Assembly (NCBI RefSeq): GCF_014842025.1
Contig: NZ_JACYUY010000001.1
Coordinates: 62,001 to 126,000, forward strand
Reading direction: 5' to 3'
DNA length: 64,000 nt
DNA from: Massilia sp. CFBP 13721
Lineage (GTDB): Bacteria > Pseudomonadota > Gammaproteobacteria > Burkholderiales > Burkholderiaceae_D
Shown here: piece by piece, positions 46,853 to 56,129 of the stretch
Position numbering within the stretch: the first letter of the stretch is position 1
Layout of the letters: every line of letters starts with the position of its first letter
The notes under the pieces: generated by a model
Seen by the model: only the letters and a program-made list of their open reading frames with translations
Database searches by the model: none
What the model was told of the DNA's origin: nothing
Position numbers and translations under genes: made by a program

Positions 46853-47614
46853 TCAGCCGCCCATCTTGCTGAGCGCAAACGCCGCCAGGAAGCCCATCAC
46901 CGTGATCAGGCCGGCGAAATCGTGGGCTTCGTCGAAGGCTTCGGGAATCATGGTGTCGGCCAGCATCGCCAGGATGGCCCCGGCAGCCACCGCCGTGGTG
47001 GCGGCGACCGTGGCGGGCGAGACGCCTTCGAACAGGGTGTAGCCGGCCAGCGCCGACAGGCCCGAGGCCAGCGCGATCGCGCCCCAGATGCCGAAGATGT
47101 AGCCGGCGCTGCGCCCGGCCTTTTTCATGCCGGCCGCGCTCGACAAGCCTTCCGGCACGTTCGAGAGAAAGATCGCCGCCACCGCGACCAGGCTGACCTT
47201 GCCGCCGCCCAGCATCGACAGGCCGATCACGATCGATTCCGGGATGCCGTCGAGCAGGGCGCCGACCGCGATGGCGCTGCCGCTGCCGCCATGCTCGGCT
47301 TCGCTCGGCTGGCCGCCGGAGCGCTTGCGGTGGCGCGCGCCGCCATGGGACAGCCACCAGTTGGCCAGCGTGTAGACCGTGGCGCCGGCCAGGAAGCCGA
47401 ACGCGGTCGCGCGAAAGCCGCCGGTCTTGAAGGCTTCGTCCATCAGTTCGAACGACAGCGCGGAAATCAGCACGCCGCTGCCGAAGGCCATGATCGCCGC
47501 CACGAGGCGCGGCGGCACTTTTACGCGGTAGCCGACGAAGGCGCCGATCAGCAGCGCCGCGCCCGCGACCAGTCCCCACCATCCCGCCTGCAGCCACATC
47601 GGTATCTGATCCAT
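46853..47614 (-). CDS. ZIP-family metal transporter
   Basis: 253-residue inner-membrane transporter with about eight helices. Metal-site motifs are ALLDGIPESIVIG and IFLSNVPEGLSSAAG, and a polar Gly/Ser/His loop lies between helices 3 and 4 (HGGARHRKRSGG). The ATG at 47,614 has AGGAG seven bases upstream. It converges with the kinase gene (10-bp gap). It is distinct from the ZIP at 20,087, which has HNLPEG and DVPEG. Confidence 0.88.
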   Translation of the reverse strand: MDQIPMWLQAGWWGLVAGAALLIGAFVGYRVKVPPRLVAAIMAFGSGVLISALSFELMDEAFKTGGFRATAFGFLAGATVYTLANWWLSHGGARHRKRSGGQPSEAEHGGSGSAIAVGALLDGIPESIVIGLSMLGGGKVSLVAVAAIFLSNVPEGLSSAAGMKKAGRSAGYIFGIWGAIALASGLSALAGYTLFEGVSPATVAATTAVAAGAILAMLADTMIPEAFDEAHDFAGLITVMGFLAAFALSKMGG

Positions 47615-47755
47615 TGCTTCTCCTGTCATTCGCACATCATTTTGTCAAAATCGCTTTGTTAAATGCTATGCGCAAGTGGGAAACGGCCGCGTTCGCCTCG
47701 ACTTCGTCTTGTCATACCGCTGTGATACATTCGCAACTTTTGCACGGAGAAGCGC

Positions 47756-49147
47756 ATGACCCGGTCTCTTACCGTTCGGATGGCGGCGTTGCTGTCCTCA
47801 CTGCTTTTGGCTGGCTGCGCCGGCATGGTGGCCGATCCCGGTCCGGACGACGTCGCCTTTGTCGTGCTCGGCGAGGATGGGGCGGCGACGGCGCGCCTGA
47901 TCACGACGGCGCCGACGTGTCCGCCGCTGGTCGTCGACAACCGCGCCATGCCGATGCGGGTGCGCGTGCCCAGGTCGAGCATCCCGGCGCGCCCTGGCCA
48001 GCCGCACACGCCGCCATCCAGCGCCATGCTGACGTGCGAGGCGCCGATCGCGGCGGGTAGCGTCATCGCCAGCGTGGCCGGCATTGCCTTGCCGGTGCCG
48101 CAGGCCGCGCCGCGCCGCATCGTCGTCATCGGCGACACCGGCTGCCGCCTGAAGGGCAGCGCGGCGCAGGACTGCAACGACCCGGCGCGCTTTCCGTTCG
48201 CGCAGGTCGCCGCCCGTGCCGCCGAGTTCAAGCCCGACCTGGTGATTCACGTCGGCGATTACCATTACCGCGAAGACCCGTGCCCGGCCGGCCAGGCCGG
48301 CTGCGCCGGCAGTCCCTACGGCTACGGCTACGACGCCTGGGCGGCCGATTTCTTCACCCCGGCGCGCAAGCTGTTCGCCGCCGCGCCCTGGGTGCTGGCG
48401 CGCGGCAACCACGAAAATTGCAGCCGCGCCGGCCAGGGCTGGTGGCGCTGGCTCGACCCGCGCCCGTTCGAGGCAGGGCGCGATTGCGACCGGCCTGCGG
48501 ACGATGCACGCGGCGAACACAGCGATCCGTACGCGGTGCCGCTCGGCGGCGGCGCGCAACTGATCGTGTTCGACACCGCCAACACCAATTACAAGGGCTT
48601 GCCGAAGAGCGATCCGCGCCGCGCCGCGTATGCCGACAGCTATCGCAAGATCGATGCGCTGGCAGGGCGCGCGCGCTACAACATCGGCGTCGACCACCAT
48701 CCGTTGTTCGCCTTCGGCGCCAACCGCGACGCCAGGACCGGCGAGATCACCCTGTTCGGCGGCGACCGCGGCTTGCTCGACGCCTTTGGCGACGTCGACC
48801 CCGGCTACCTGCCGCCCTCGATCTCGATGCTGCTGTCGGGCCACGTGCACCTGTGGGAGCAGACCAGCTTCGCCAGCGCCCATCCGACCCAGTTCGTGGC
48901 CGGCTTTTCCGGCACCGCCGAAGACATCGTGCCGTTGCCGGCCGCGCCGCCCGCGGGTGTGGGTCCCGCACCTGGCGCCATCGTCGAACACATGAGTTCG
49001 TGGATCGACGGTTTCGGCTTCATGACGCTCGAGCGCACCGGGCCGGACGCCTGGCTCGCCAAGGTGTGGGATCTCGACGGACGCGAGCGCAACAGCTGCA
49101 AGGTGGAGGGCAAGAAGTCGCGCTGCGCGGTGGCGCAGGTCCGATGA
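47756..49147 (+). CDS. Metallophosphoesterase lipoprotein
   Basis: 463-residue exported phosphoesterase. Lipobox LLLAGC (Cys20) marks it as a lipoprotein. The calcineurin-like motifs appear in order: VVIGDTGCR, HVGDYHYRED, ARGNHENCSR, GVDHHPLF and SGHVHLWEQ. An insert with many Cys (PCPAGQAGCAG) lies near 180. The C-terminal lobe resembles purple-acid-phosphatase-like enzymes. Substrate unknown. Confidence 0.88.
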   Translation: MTRSLTVRMAALLSSLLLAGCAGMVADPGPDDVAFVVLGEDGAATARLITTAPTCPPLVVDNRAMPMRVRVPRSSIPARPGQPHTPPSSAMLTCEAPIAAGSVIASVAGIALPVPQAAPRRIVVIGDTGCRLKGSAAQDCNDPARFPFAQVAARAAEFKPDLVIHVGDYHYREDPCPAGQAGCAGSPYGYGYDAWAADFFTPARKLFAAAPWVLARGNHENCSRAGQGWWRWLDPRPFEAGRDCDRPADDARGEHSDPYAVPLGGGAQLIVFDTANTNYKGLPKSDPRRAAYADSYRKIDALAGRARYNIGVDHHPLFAFGANRDARTGEITLFGGDRGLLDAFGDVDPGYLPPSISMLLSGHVHLWEQTSFASAHPTQFVAGFSGTAEDIVPLPAAPPAGVGPAPGAIVEHMSSWIDGFGFMTLERTGPDAWLAKVWDLDGRERNSCKVEGKKSRCAVAQVR

Positions 49148-49173
49148 CTGCGGATATGTTCGCACAAATATAG

Positions 49174-49301
49174 TTGCCAATAGAATATATCTCAGGCAAT
49201 ATGGGCTTGTTTCGAGCACCTCCCTCCGGGTGGCGCCCGATCAGCAGCGAGACGTTCACGCGGCTCTTTTGAGCCCCCGGGCCTTCCGGGGGCTGTTTTT
49301 T
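49174..49301 (+). promoter_or_regulatory. Candidate attenuator leader upstream of the antiporter gene
   Basis: A weak promoter (TTGCCA at 49,174, CAATAT about 17 bp later) is followed by nested stems (GGGC 49,203-206 with GCCC 49,235-238; CACC with GGTG inside). A GGCTC-TTTT-GAGCC hairpin (49,262-49,275) shares bases with a strong terminator (stem 49,272-49,280 / 49,286-49,294, then six T). The two hairpins exclude each other, the layout of a riboswitch or attenuator. The terminator is 125 bp from the upstream gene and 59 bp before the antiporter. No known class could be assigned. Confidence 0.5.
49272..49301 (+). terminator. Rho-independent terminator
   Basis: AGCCCCCGG and CCGGGGGCT form a 9-bp stem with a 5-base loop, followed by GTTTTTTA. 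It ends the metallophosphoesterase transcript, or terminates early a transcript that starts in the leader of the antiporter gene. Confidence 0.9.
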
Positions 49302-49359
49302 AGCGGGAGCGCACCGCCCGGTGCGAACGCAGTTCTCCCGCCCATCGACGAGGATTCCC

Positions 49360-50580
49360 ATGCCCGAATCTCTGCCCAACTACGCCGATCTCGGCCTGCA
49401 ACTTGCCTGGCCGCTGGCCATCGCCCTGGCTTGGATGGCCGGCGAACTGATTTTCCGCTGGACCGCGCTGCCGCGCATCGCCGTCTACGGCCTCGGCGGC
49501 TTCGTGTTCGGCAACCTGGCCGCCGGTTACCTGCCGCCGTCCGAATCGAAGAACTTCATGCTGCTGGCGAACCTGGGCTTCGGCCTGATCCTGTTCGAAC
49601 TCGGCTACCGCATCAACCTGCGCTGGCTGCGCAGCAATCCGTGGATCGTCGCCACCTCGGTGCTGGAAGCGGTGCTGACCTTCGCCGCCGTCTACCTGGT
49701 CGCCGGCATGTTCGGCATGGAGCGCCTGCCGGCCGCGCTGACCGCCTCGCTGGCGATGTCGAGTTCGCCGGCGGGCCTGCTGCGCGTGCTCAACGAGCAG
49801 GGCGCGGCCGGGCAGGTGACCGAGCGCGCCATGCACCTGACCGCGCTCAATTGCGTGATGGCCGTGTTCACCTTCAACGTGGTGGTCGGCATCGGCGTGT
49901 TCCAGACCTCGGGCGACCTGGCCCACGCGGCCGGCAGCAGCCTGCTGGTGCTGGGCGCGTCGAGCGTGCTCGGCGCCCTGTTCGGCGCGCTGGTGCCGCT
50001 CTGGCTGCGCATGATTGCCGTAGTTCGCCACACTGCGCACGACACCGCGCGCGACGCCACGCTCGCCTTTGCCTTGGCCGTGGTGCTGCTGGTGGCCGTC
50101 ACCACCGTGCTGCAGTTCTCGCCTGTACTGGCGGCATTGACGTTTGGCCTGGTCGCGCGCCACCGCCGCATCGCGCTGTCGCCGGCGCAGCGCAATTTCG
50201 GCGTGCTGGGCGACTTGCTGGCCGTGCTGATGTTCTTTTTTGTGGCCACCAAGGTCGAGGTCGAGCACCTGGGCGGCGGCATCGCCCTCGGCCTGCTGCT
50301 GGTCATCGTGCGCGGCCTGGTGAAAGTCGGTGTGTGCACCGCCTTTGCGCGCGCCTCCGGCATCTCGGCGAAGAAGGGCGCGCTGTCGGGCCTGGCGCTC
50401 ACGCCGATGGCGGTGTTCGCCATCCTGCTGATGGAGCAGACGCGCTGGATCGGCGTCGATCTGTTCGACAGCCTGGCGCCGCTGGCGGCGGTGATGCTGC
50501 TGCTCGACGTGCTCGGGCCGATCCTGACCCAGCGCGCCGTCGTCTGGGCCGACGAAACCCGCAACACCAAGGAGGCATAA
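49360..50580 (+). CDS. CPA2-type cation:proton antiporter (Kef-like membrane domain)
   Basis: 406-residue inner-membrane antiporter with about 12 helices and no C-terminal RCK/TrkA domain. It has the exchanger fold pattern with GLGGFVFGNLAAGYLPP at helix 2, NLGFGLILFELGYRINL at helix 3 and ASLAMSSSPAGLLRV at helix 5. The usual acidic Asp in the helix 5 core is not obvious. GAGG lies about seven bases before the ATG. ybdK follows 3 bp later, in one transcript. Kef-type channels are glutathione-gated and YbdK makes gamma-glutamyl compounds, so the pairing may be functional. Confidence 0.85.
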   Translation: MPESLPNYADLGLQLAWPLAIALAWMAGELIFRWTALPRIAVYGLGGFVFGNLAAGYLPPSESKNFMLLANLGFGLILFELGYRINLRWLRSNPWIVATSVLEAVLTFAAVYLVAGMFGMERLPAALTASLAMSSSPAGLLRVLNEQGAAGQVTERAMHLTALNCVMAVFTFNVVVGIGVFQTSGDLAHAAGSSLLVLGASSVLGALFGALVPLWLRMIAVVRHTAHDTARDATLAFALAVVLLVAVTTVLQFSPVLAALTFGLVARHRRIALSPAQRNFGVLGDLLAVLMFFFVATKVEVEHLGGGIALGLLLVIVRGLVKVGVCTAFARASGISAKKGALSGLALTPMAVFAILLMEQTRWIGVDLFDSLAPLAAVMLLLDVLGPILTQRAVVWADETRNTKEA

Positions 50581-50583
50581 ATC

Positions 50584-51708
50584 ATGGCACTGCCACCATT
50601 CGCACAATCGCATTCGCTCACCATGGGCGTCGAACTCGAGCTGCAGCTGGTCAGCCTGTCCGACTTCGACCTCGTCGCCGCCTCGCCCGACATGCTCGAA
50701 CTGCTGGAACGTGCGCCGTTTCCCGGTAACGTCACGCCCGAGATCACCGAGAGCATGCTCGAGATTAATTCGAGCGTGCATACGCACCATGGCGAATTGC
50801 TGAAGGAACTGCGCGAGATCCGCGACACGCTCTTGCGGGCAGGAGACCGCCTGAATGTCGGCATCTGCGGCGGTGGCACGCACCCGTTCCAGCAGTGGTC
50901 GCAACGTAAAATCTTTTCCAAGCCGCGCTTTCGCGAAGTCTCGGCGCTGTACGGCTACCTGGCCAAGCAGTTCACGGTGTTCGGCCAGCACGTGCACATC
51001 GGCTGCGCCTCGGGCGACCAGGCCCTGTACCTGCTACATGCGCTGAACCGCTACATCCCGCATTTCATCGCGCTCTCGAGTTCGTCGCCCTTCCTGCAGG
51101 GCAGCGACACCCAGTTCAACTCGGCGCGCCTGAACAGCGTGTTCGCCTTTCCGCTGTCCGGGCGGGCGCCCTTTATCCTCAGCTGGGAAGCCTTCGAGCG
51201 CGATTACTTCCGGCGCATGGAAAACACCGGCATCGTGCGCAGCATGAAGGACTTTTACTGGGACCTGCGCCCGAAACCCGAGTACGGCACCATCGAACTG
51301 CGCGTCTGCGACACCCCGCTGACGGTCGAGCGCGCGGCGGCGCTGGCCTGCTACCTGCAGGCGCTGTGCCGCTATCTGCTCGAAGGGAACGAGCCGCCGC
51401 CGCTCGAAGACGACTACCTGGTCTACAACTACAACCGCTTCCAGGCCTGCCGCTTCGGCCTCGACGGCACCCTGGTGCACCCGCAAAGCCACGAAACGAT
51501 CTCGCTGCGCGAAGACATCCTGACCACCCTGCGCCGGCTCGAGCCCCATGCCAAGGCGCTCGGCAGCGAAGCGGCGCTGGACCACCTCTACCGCGAGACG
51601 CATACCGGCAGCGACGCGCAGACGCTGCGCAATGCGTATGCGGAGGCGGGCAGTACCGAGGGAATTGTCGATGCGGCGCTGCGGCGCTTTCGCGAGGACA
51701 CGGAGTAA
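50584..51708 (+). CDS. ybdK: YbdK-family carboxylate-amine ligase (GCS2)
   Basis: 374-residue cytoplasmic ligase of the glutamate-cysteine ligase type 2 family. [11 protein letters not shown] opens the fold; [25 protein letters not shown] and [15 protein letters not shown] hold the metal and substrate residues. E. coli YbdK has weak gamma-glutamylcysteine ligase activity. It starts 3 bp after the antiporter stop and is probably cotranscribed. The 3' end is followed by a split bidirectional terminator. Confidence 0.93.
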   Translation: MALPPFAQSHSLTMGVELELQLVSLSDFDLVAASPDMLELLERAPFPGNVTPEITESMLEINSSVHTHHGELLKELREIRDTLLRAGDRLNVGICGGGTHPFQQWSQRKIFSKPRFREVSALYGYLAKQFTVFGQHVHIGCASGDQALYLLHALNRYIPHFIALSSSSPFLQGSDTQFNSARLNSVFAFPLSGRAPFILSWEAFERDYFRRMENTGIVRSMKDFYWDLRPKPEYGTIELRVCDTPLTVERAAALACYLQALCRYLLEGNEPPPLEDDYLVYNYNRFQACRFGLDGTLVHPQSHETISLREDILTTLRRLEPHAKALGSEAALDHLYRETHTGSDAQTLRNAYAEAGSTEGIVDAALRRFREDTE

Positions 51709-51729
51709 GATTACCGAGAGCGGACGCAA

Positions 51730-52074
51730 AAAAAAGCCCGCCGCGGCGGGTAATACCGTTCAGTCAAGCCTGGGCGAAATGACTGTCAGCGGTGAACCGG
51801 GCCACACTGGCTGAGTTTCGTTAATCGTAGGGTGGACTCTTGAGTCCACGGCCGTTTCGTTTCACTCCCACACGCTGGCGTCAGCCCGTAAGTACGAGCT
51901 CCAGGACTAGGTGGCGCATTTCGATGTGCATGAAAAGGGCCGTGGACGGAGCGGTTCGCCGCCCGGTCCACCCTACGTATCGCGCGATTCGCATTTCGCG
52001 ACAGAGAGTGGCACTAGCTGAAATGCGTAACACGCCACGCAACTGAACGGCATTACGCTGTCGCGGGCTTTTTT
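51730..52074. terminator. Bidirectional terminator with a repeat element in its loop
   Basis: AAAAAAGCCCGC at about 51,730-51,741 and GCGGGCTTTTTT at 52,063-52,074 are exact complements, and the next 20 bases inwards (TAATACCGTTCAGT against ACTGAACGGCATTA) also pair. Such A-run/GC-stem/T-run arms are the normal end of two convergent genes, here ybdK and the PEP-CTERM gene. The GTAGGGTGG copy at 51,827-51,976 sits between the arms. The 385-bp gap 51,709-52,093 holds only these. Confidence 0.55.
51827..51976. repeat. GTAGGGTGG repeat copy
   Basis: Left arm GTAGGGTGGACTCTTGAGTC; right arm ends GAGCGGTTCGCCGCCCGG followed by TCCACCCTAC. The right arm is shared with the copies ending near 17,915 and 33,504, so these three form a subfamily. 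It lies inside the split terminator described above. Confidence 0.82.
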
Positions 52075-52093
52075 ATGTCCGTACCGAAGATGA

Positions 52094-52693
52094 TCAGGCG
52101 CGGCGGCGGCGCGCGACCAGGCCGACCAGGCCCAGGCTCAGCAGGGCCAGCGAAGCCGGCTCCGGGACGGCGGTCACGCTGACGTTGTCCAGCACGCCGT
52201 CGATCGATACGGTGCGGTTGGTCGCCAGGTCGGAAAAACGCAGCGTGGTGGCGGTGCCGTTGGCGCCGAAGTTGAAGCTGAAGCTGCCCAGGGCGCCGTT
52301 CGAGCCGCCGGCGACGGTCTTCGACGCCAGCAGGGTCGTGCCGTCGGCGCCGAAGACCGAGGCCAGCAGCGACTGGCCGCAGCTGCTCGTGCAGGAAGTT
52401 GCGCCGAAGTCGAAGTTCACCGTGTATTGCGCGCGGGTGGTGGTGACGAAACTCTGCCAGATGCTGCCGTTCGGGGTGCTGTCGCCGCCATTGAATGCCA
52501 CGACGTTGCTGCCGTTCTGGGCCGGGTTGCCGGCGCCGAAGTACGAGCTGTTGCCGATGCGGGCGATATCGACGTTGCCGCTCTTGTTCCAGCTGGTCAG
52601 GCCGGCTTCGAAATTGCCGTTCAGGATAGGGCCGGCGCTGGCGCCGACGGTGGCGAACAGGGCGGCGGCGGCGAACAAGGTTTTGACAAACAT
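52094..52693 (-). CDS. PEP-CTERM sorting domain protein
   Basis: 199-residue exported protein. Signal peptide about 1-21 (ending ASAGP). The middle is a beta-rich, Gly/Ser/Asn-rich domain (NGNFEAGLTSWNKSGN, FDFGATSCTSSCG), similar to DUF642-like carbohydrate-binding folds. The C-terminus VPEPASLALLSLGLVGLVAR plus RRRA is the exosortase sorting tag. It needs the EpsH/exosortase A system, common in exopolysaccharide-making betaproteobacteria. The ATG at 52,693 has TGGAG upstream. It probably ends up outside the cell. Confidence 0.92.
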   Translation of the reverse strand: MFVKTLFAAAALFATVGASAGPILNGNFEAGLTSWNKSGNVDIARIGNSSYFGAGNPAQNGSNVVAFNGGDSTPNGSIWQSFVTTTRAQYTVNFDFGATSCTSSCGQSLLASVFGADGTTLLASKTVAGGSNGALGSFSFNFGANGTATTLRFSDLATNRTVSIDGVLDNVSVTAVPEPASLALLSLGLVGLVARRRRA

Positions 52694-52853
52694 GACTAAC
52701 TCCAGGTTGGAAAAGAATGTTTGATATAAAGCAATGTTCATGCCAATATGGAAATAATGAACTTATTCAAGTACTTGGATTGGCATCCTGATAAATCTCA
52801 TTGTCTATTGTAAAGTTTTCCGACAGGAAATGACTAGGGTGGCGTCGTCCTGG

Positions 52854-53348
52854 TCAAAGATGCGCCAACGGGACCTGTGCGCCGGCTTCGTCCGCCGCCA
52901 GTAGCGTGATCAGGCGCGCCAGGTCCGCTTCCATCCGCTGCAAAGTCGCGTCGTCGAGGCTCGACAGGGCATCCGGCAGCACACCGGCGAAGGGCAAGGG
53001 AGCACGCCGCAGCAATTCATCCGCAGCGGGCAGGGCGCGCAACGCCACGCCGCGGCGGTCGACGCCTTCGCGCGCGGCCGAGATCAGGCCGCGCTGGGTG
53101 AGGGTGCGCACCAGGTTGCTGGCGGTGGACTGGTGGATATCCAATGCGCGCGCCAGTTCGGTGACGCCGATGCCGGGTGTTTGCGCGATCACCGACAGCG
53201 CCCACAGTTGCGCGCCACCGAGGCCGGCTTCGCGCTCGACCTGGCGGAAATGGGTTTTCACGGAGTTGAAGACGATCCGGAACTGGCGCAGGACGCGCGT
53301 GGCGGGATCGGGTTCAAGCAGTTCTGCAGGAGGGGACGCTAAGGACAT
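52854..53348 (-). CDS. MarR-family transcriptional regulator
   Basis: 164-residue regulator. Winged helix with GIGVTELARALDIHQSTASNLVRTLTQRGLI, then the wing EGVDRRGVALRALP. Flanking helices form the dimer interface (FRIVFNSVKTHFRQVER at the N-terminus). The frame stays open far upstream, but this is antisense to the PBP gene; the ATG at 53,348 fits the family. It diverges from the PBP gene by 120 bp. Its target could be its own promoter or the PBP gene; no operator is obvious. Confidence 0.9.
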   Translation of the reverse strand: MSLASPPAELLEPDPATRVLRQFRIVFNSVKTHFRQVEREAGLGGAQLWALSVIAQTPGIGVTELARALDIHQSTASNLVRTLTQRGLISAAREGVDRRGVALRALPAADELLRRAPLPFAGVLPDALSSLDDATLQRMEADLARLITLLAADEAGAQVPLAHL

Positions 53349-53468
53349 CCCGCCATCATAGCGGAAAGGCCATGGCGCCGCGAGGGCGCACGGTCCGGCG
53401 CGGGACGTGACGCGGCGGCGTGGTCGGCTATACTTGGCAAACAAAGGATTAATTGAGCAAGGAAACCA

Positions 53469-55892
53469 GTGGACCAGGACGAGAAGACCGAGAGTGGCAT
53501 TCGGCAGCAGGCAAGGGATTTGTTCGGCAGCGCGGGCGGTAAAGCACGTGCCGGCGTGCGCCAGGCGCACGGTTTCATCGAAGGGCGTCCGCGCCACCAG
53601 CAGGCGCTGATCGTCGGCGCCCTGGCGTTGGCGGCGCTGGCCGCGGCCCTGGTCGTCTACCTGATCATCCTGATCCCGCTCACCCCCGGCATCGACGACC
53701 TGAAACAGGTCAGCAGCGCGCGCCCGAGCCGGATCCTGTCCGCCGACGGCAAGGAGCTCGGCACCTTCGAGCAGGGCCTGCAGGAGCGCGTCAAGCTGTC
53801 GCAAGTCTCGCCGCACGTCGTGAAAGCCCTGATCTCGACCGAGGACCACCGCTTCTACGAGCACCACGGGGTCGACTTCACGCGCATCGCCGGCGCCCTG
53901 CTGGCCAGCCTGAAGGGCGATGCCCAGGGCGGCTCGACCATCACCCAGCAGCTGGCGCGCAACATGTTTCCGGACGAGATCGGGCGCGCACGCAGCATCA
54001 ACCGCAAGCTCAAGGAACTGATCACCGCGATCAAGATCGAGAACACCTACAGCAAGACCGAGATCCTGGAAGCCTACCTGAACACGGTGCCCTTCCTGTA
54101 CAACGCGCGCGGCATCGAGATGGCGGCGCGCACCTATTTCGGCAAGCCGGCCCTGAAGCTCGACGTGCTGGAAGCGGCCACGTTGGTGGGCATGCTGAAG
54201 GGGACCTATTACTACAACCCGGTGACCAACCCGGAACGCTCGCTGGCGCGCCGCAACGTGGTGCTGGGGCAGATGGCCAAGCATGGCGCCTTCAACGAAA
54301 CCCGCCTTGCCGCCTTGAAGAAGCGTCCGCTGCGCCTGGACTTCGAACGCCTGGCCGAACGCAGCGGCCGCGACAACCACTTCACGGCGCACGTGCGCAA
54401 GTGGCTGCTCGAATGGGCCGACGAAAACGACTACGACCTGGCGCTGGACGGCCTGGTGGTGCAGACCACGCTCGACGCCGACCTGCAGGAGGCGGCCCTG
54501 CGCGCGGTCGAGAAGCAGGCCGGCGCGCTGCAAGCGGTGGCCGACGTCGAGTGGGCCAATCCGGGCTTGCCGGGGTCGAGCTCGATCGGCACCTATACGT
54601 CGATGCGCTCGAGCGTCAAGGCCTTCGACTATTACTGGCACACCCACGGCGCCCAGCTCGACGCCTTCGTGCGCGAGAGCGCGGCCTACCGCAAGGCGGT
54701 CGCGGACGGCGAGGCGCCGGCGGCGGCGCTCAAGCGCATCAAGGGCGACCGCGACTTCATGCGCAAGCTGCGCGAATCGAAGGCGCGCCTGGAAGCGGGC
54801 TTCGTCGCCATCGACCCGGCCACCGGCGAAGTGAAAGCCTGGGTCGGCAGCCGCGACTTCGCACGCGACCAGTACGACCACGTGGCCCAGGCCGCGCGCC
54901 AGCCGGGTTCCACCTTCAAGCCCTTCGTCTACGGCGCCGCGCTGGAAAACGGTATCCCGCCCGAGCAGCCCTACGTCGACGCGGTGATGGACATCCGCGC
55001 CGCCGACGGCACGGTCTGGCGCCCGACCGACATGTCCGGCACGACCGGGCGCCAGATGACGATGCGCGACGGCCTGGTGTTCTCGAAGAACACGATCACG
55101 GCGCAGGTGATGCGCGACGTCGGCTTGCCGCCGGTGGTGAAACTGGCGCAGAACCTGGGCGTGCGCCAGAGTAAACTGCAACAGGTGCCGTCGCTGGCGC
55201 TGGGCACCAGCCCGGTAACCCTGCTCGAGATGGTCAGCAGCTACGCCACCATCGCCGCCCAGGGCGAATACCGCAAACCCGTGTTCGTGCGCCGCATCAC
55301 GGACCGCGACGGCAACGTGATCGCCGACTTCGCCAACGTTCGTCCCGAACGGGCGATGTCGCAGGCATCGAGCGTGACCCTGATCGACATGCTGCGCGGC
55401 GTCGTCAACCGCGGCACCGGCACCGGCGTGCGCTACCGCTTCGGCATCAACGGCGACGTCGCCGGCAAGACCGGCACCACGCAAAACAATGCCGACGGCT
55501 GGTTCATCCTGATGCATCCGAACCTGGTGGCCGGCGCCTGGGTCGGCTTCAACGATAACCGCGTGACGATGCGCAGCAGCTACTGGGGGCAGGGCGGCCA
55601 CAACGCCATCCTGCTGGTGGGCGACTTCTTCAAGACTGCGCTGGACGGCGGCAAGATCGACCGCGACGCCCTGTTCCCGGGCGGCCGCCCACCGGCGCCG
55701 CCGCGTCCGCGCGAGGAAGAGACGGAAGAAGAATTCATCGAGCCGGGCGATCTGATCGAAGGCATGCCGGCCGAGCCACCGCCGCCGCAGGAAGAAGGAG
55801 CCGTCGAGGACGAGGCCGTGGAAGTGATCGACGCGCCGATGGAAGGCGTGCCGCCACCACCGCCGCAGCCGGTGCCGACGCCGATGTTCTGA
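53469..55892 (+). CDS. Class A penicillin-binding protein (bifunctional PBP1A-like)
   Basis: 807-residue peptidoglycan synthase. Cytoplasmic head, one helix (about 46-71), glycosyltransferase domain with STEDHRFYEHHGVD and GGSTITQQLARNMF (about 128-165), then transpeptidase with the motifs STFK (SxxK), SKN (SxN) and KTGT. A Pro/Glu-rich acidic tail of about 70 residues (about 735-807) follows the catalytic domain. Start is GTG, with AAGGAAA seven bases upstream. No pilus, PASTA or LpoA partner is nearby. A repeat copy begins 2 bp after the stop. Confidence 0.94.
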   Translation: MDQDEKTESGIRQQARDLFGSAGGKARAGVRQAHGFIEGRPRHQQALIVGALALAALAAALVVYLIILIPLTPGIDDLKQVSSARPSRILSADGKELGTFEQGLQERVKLSQVSPHVVKALISTEDHRFYEHHGVDFTRIAGALLASLKGDAQGGSTITQQLARNMFPDEIGRARSINRKLKELITAIKIENTYSKTEILEAYLNTVPFLYNARGIEMAARTYFGKPALKLDVLEAATLVGMLKGTYYYNPVTNPERSLARRNVVLGQMAKHGAFNETRLAALKKRPLRLDFERLAERSGRDNHFTAHVRKWLLEWADENDYDLALDGLVVQTTLDADLQEAALRAVEKQAGALQAVADVEWANPGLPGSSSIGTYTSMRSSVKAFDYYWHTHGAQLDAFVRESAAYRKAVADGEAPAAALKRIKGDRDFMRKLRESKARLEAGFVAIDPATGEVKAWVGSRDFARDQYDHVAQAARQPGSTFKPFVYGAALENGIPPEQPYVDAVMDIRAADGTVWRPTDMSGTTGRQMTMRDGLVFSKNTITAQVMRDVGLPPVVKLAQNLGVRQSKLQQVPSLALGTSPVTLLEMVSSYATIAAQGEYRKPVFVRRITDRDGNVIADFANVRPERAMSQASSVTLIDMLRGVVNRGTGTGVRYRFGINGDVAGKTGTTQNNADGWFILMHPNLVAGAWVGFNDNRVTMRSSYWGQGGHNAILLVGDFFKTALDGGKIDRDALFPGGRPPAPPRPREEETEEEFIEPGDLIEGMPAEPPPPQEEGAVEDEAVEVIDAPMEGVPPPPPQPVPTPMF

Positions 55893-55893
55893 T

Positions 55894-56052
55894 GTAGGGT
55901 GGACTTCGTCCACGCGTCCGTGCCGATGCGGACCGCACGATTGCCGGAGACCGCGACAATGTGCCCATGGTGTTGCGGGCATGCGATCGCATCCGAATAC
56001 GGACATGTTGCGGCATGCATGGGTACGACCGCGTGGGCGGAGCCCACCCTAC
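55894..56052. repeat. GTAGGGTGG repeat, first of a tandem pair
   Basis: GTAGGGTGGACTTCGTCCAC to GTGGGCGGAGCCCACCCTAC. Its interior contains GTGCCGATGCGGACCGCAC and GACATGTTGCGGCATGCATG, which recur in the next copy, so the pair is related over most of its length. Starts 2 bp after the PBP stop. Confidence 0.8.
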
Positions 56053-56129
56053 GGTTCACAACCGTTCCAGGTCTTCGAGGGGCGCAAGGTACTCCCGCGT
56101 GGATCGGCAGCCCGGAACGCCGAGGTAAC

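Noticed and set aside
49174-49301. Assignment of the leader to a named riboswitch class
   Set aside because: Stems are visible, but consensus bases of yybP-ykoY, fluoride or nhaA-type motifs could not be matched by eye.
53349-56006. Upstream extension of the MarR frame to 1050 codons
   Set aside because: The extension is antisense to the PBP gene and Arg/His/Val-rich. The MarR domain begins normally at 53,348.
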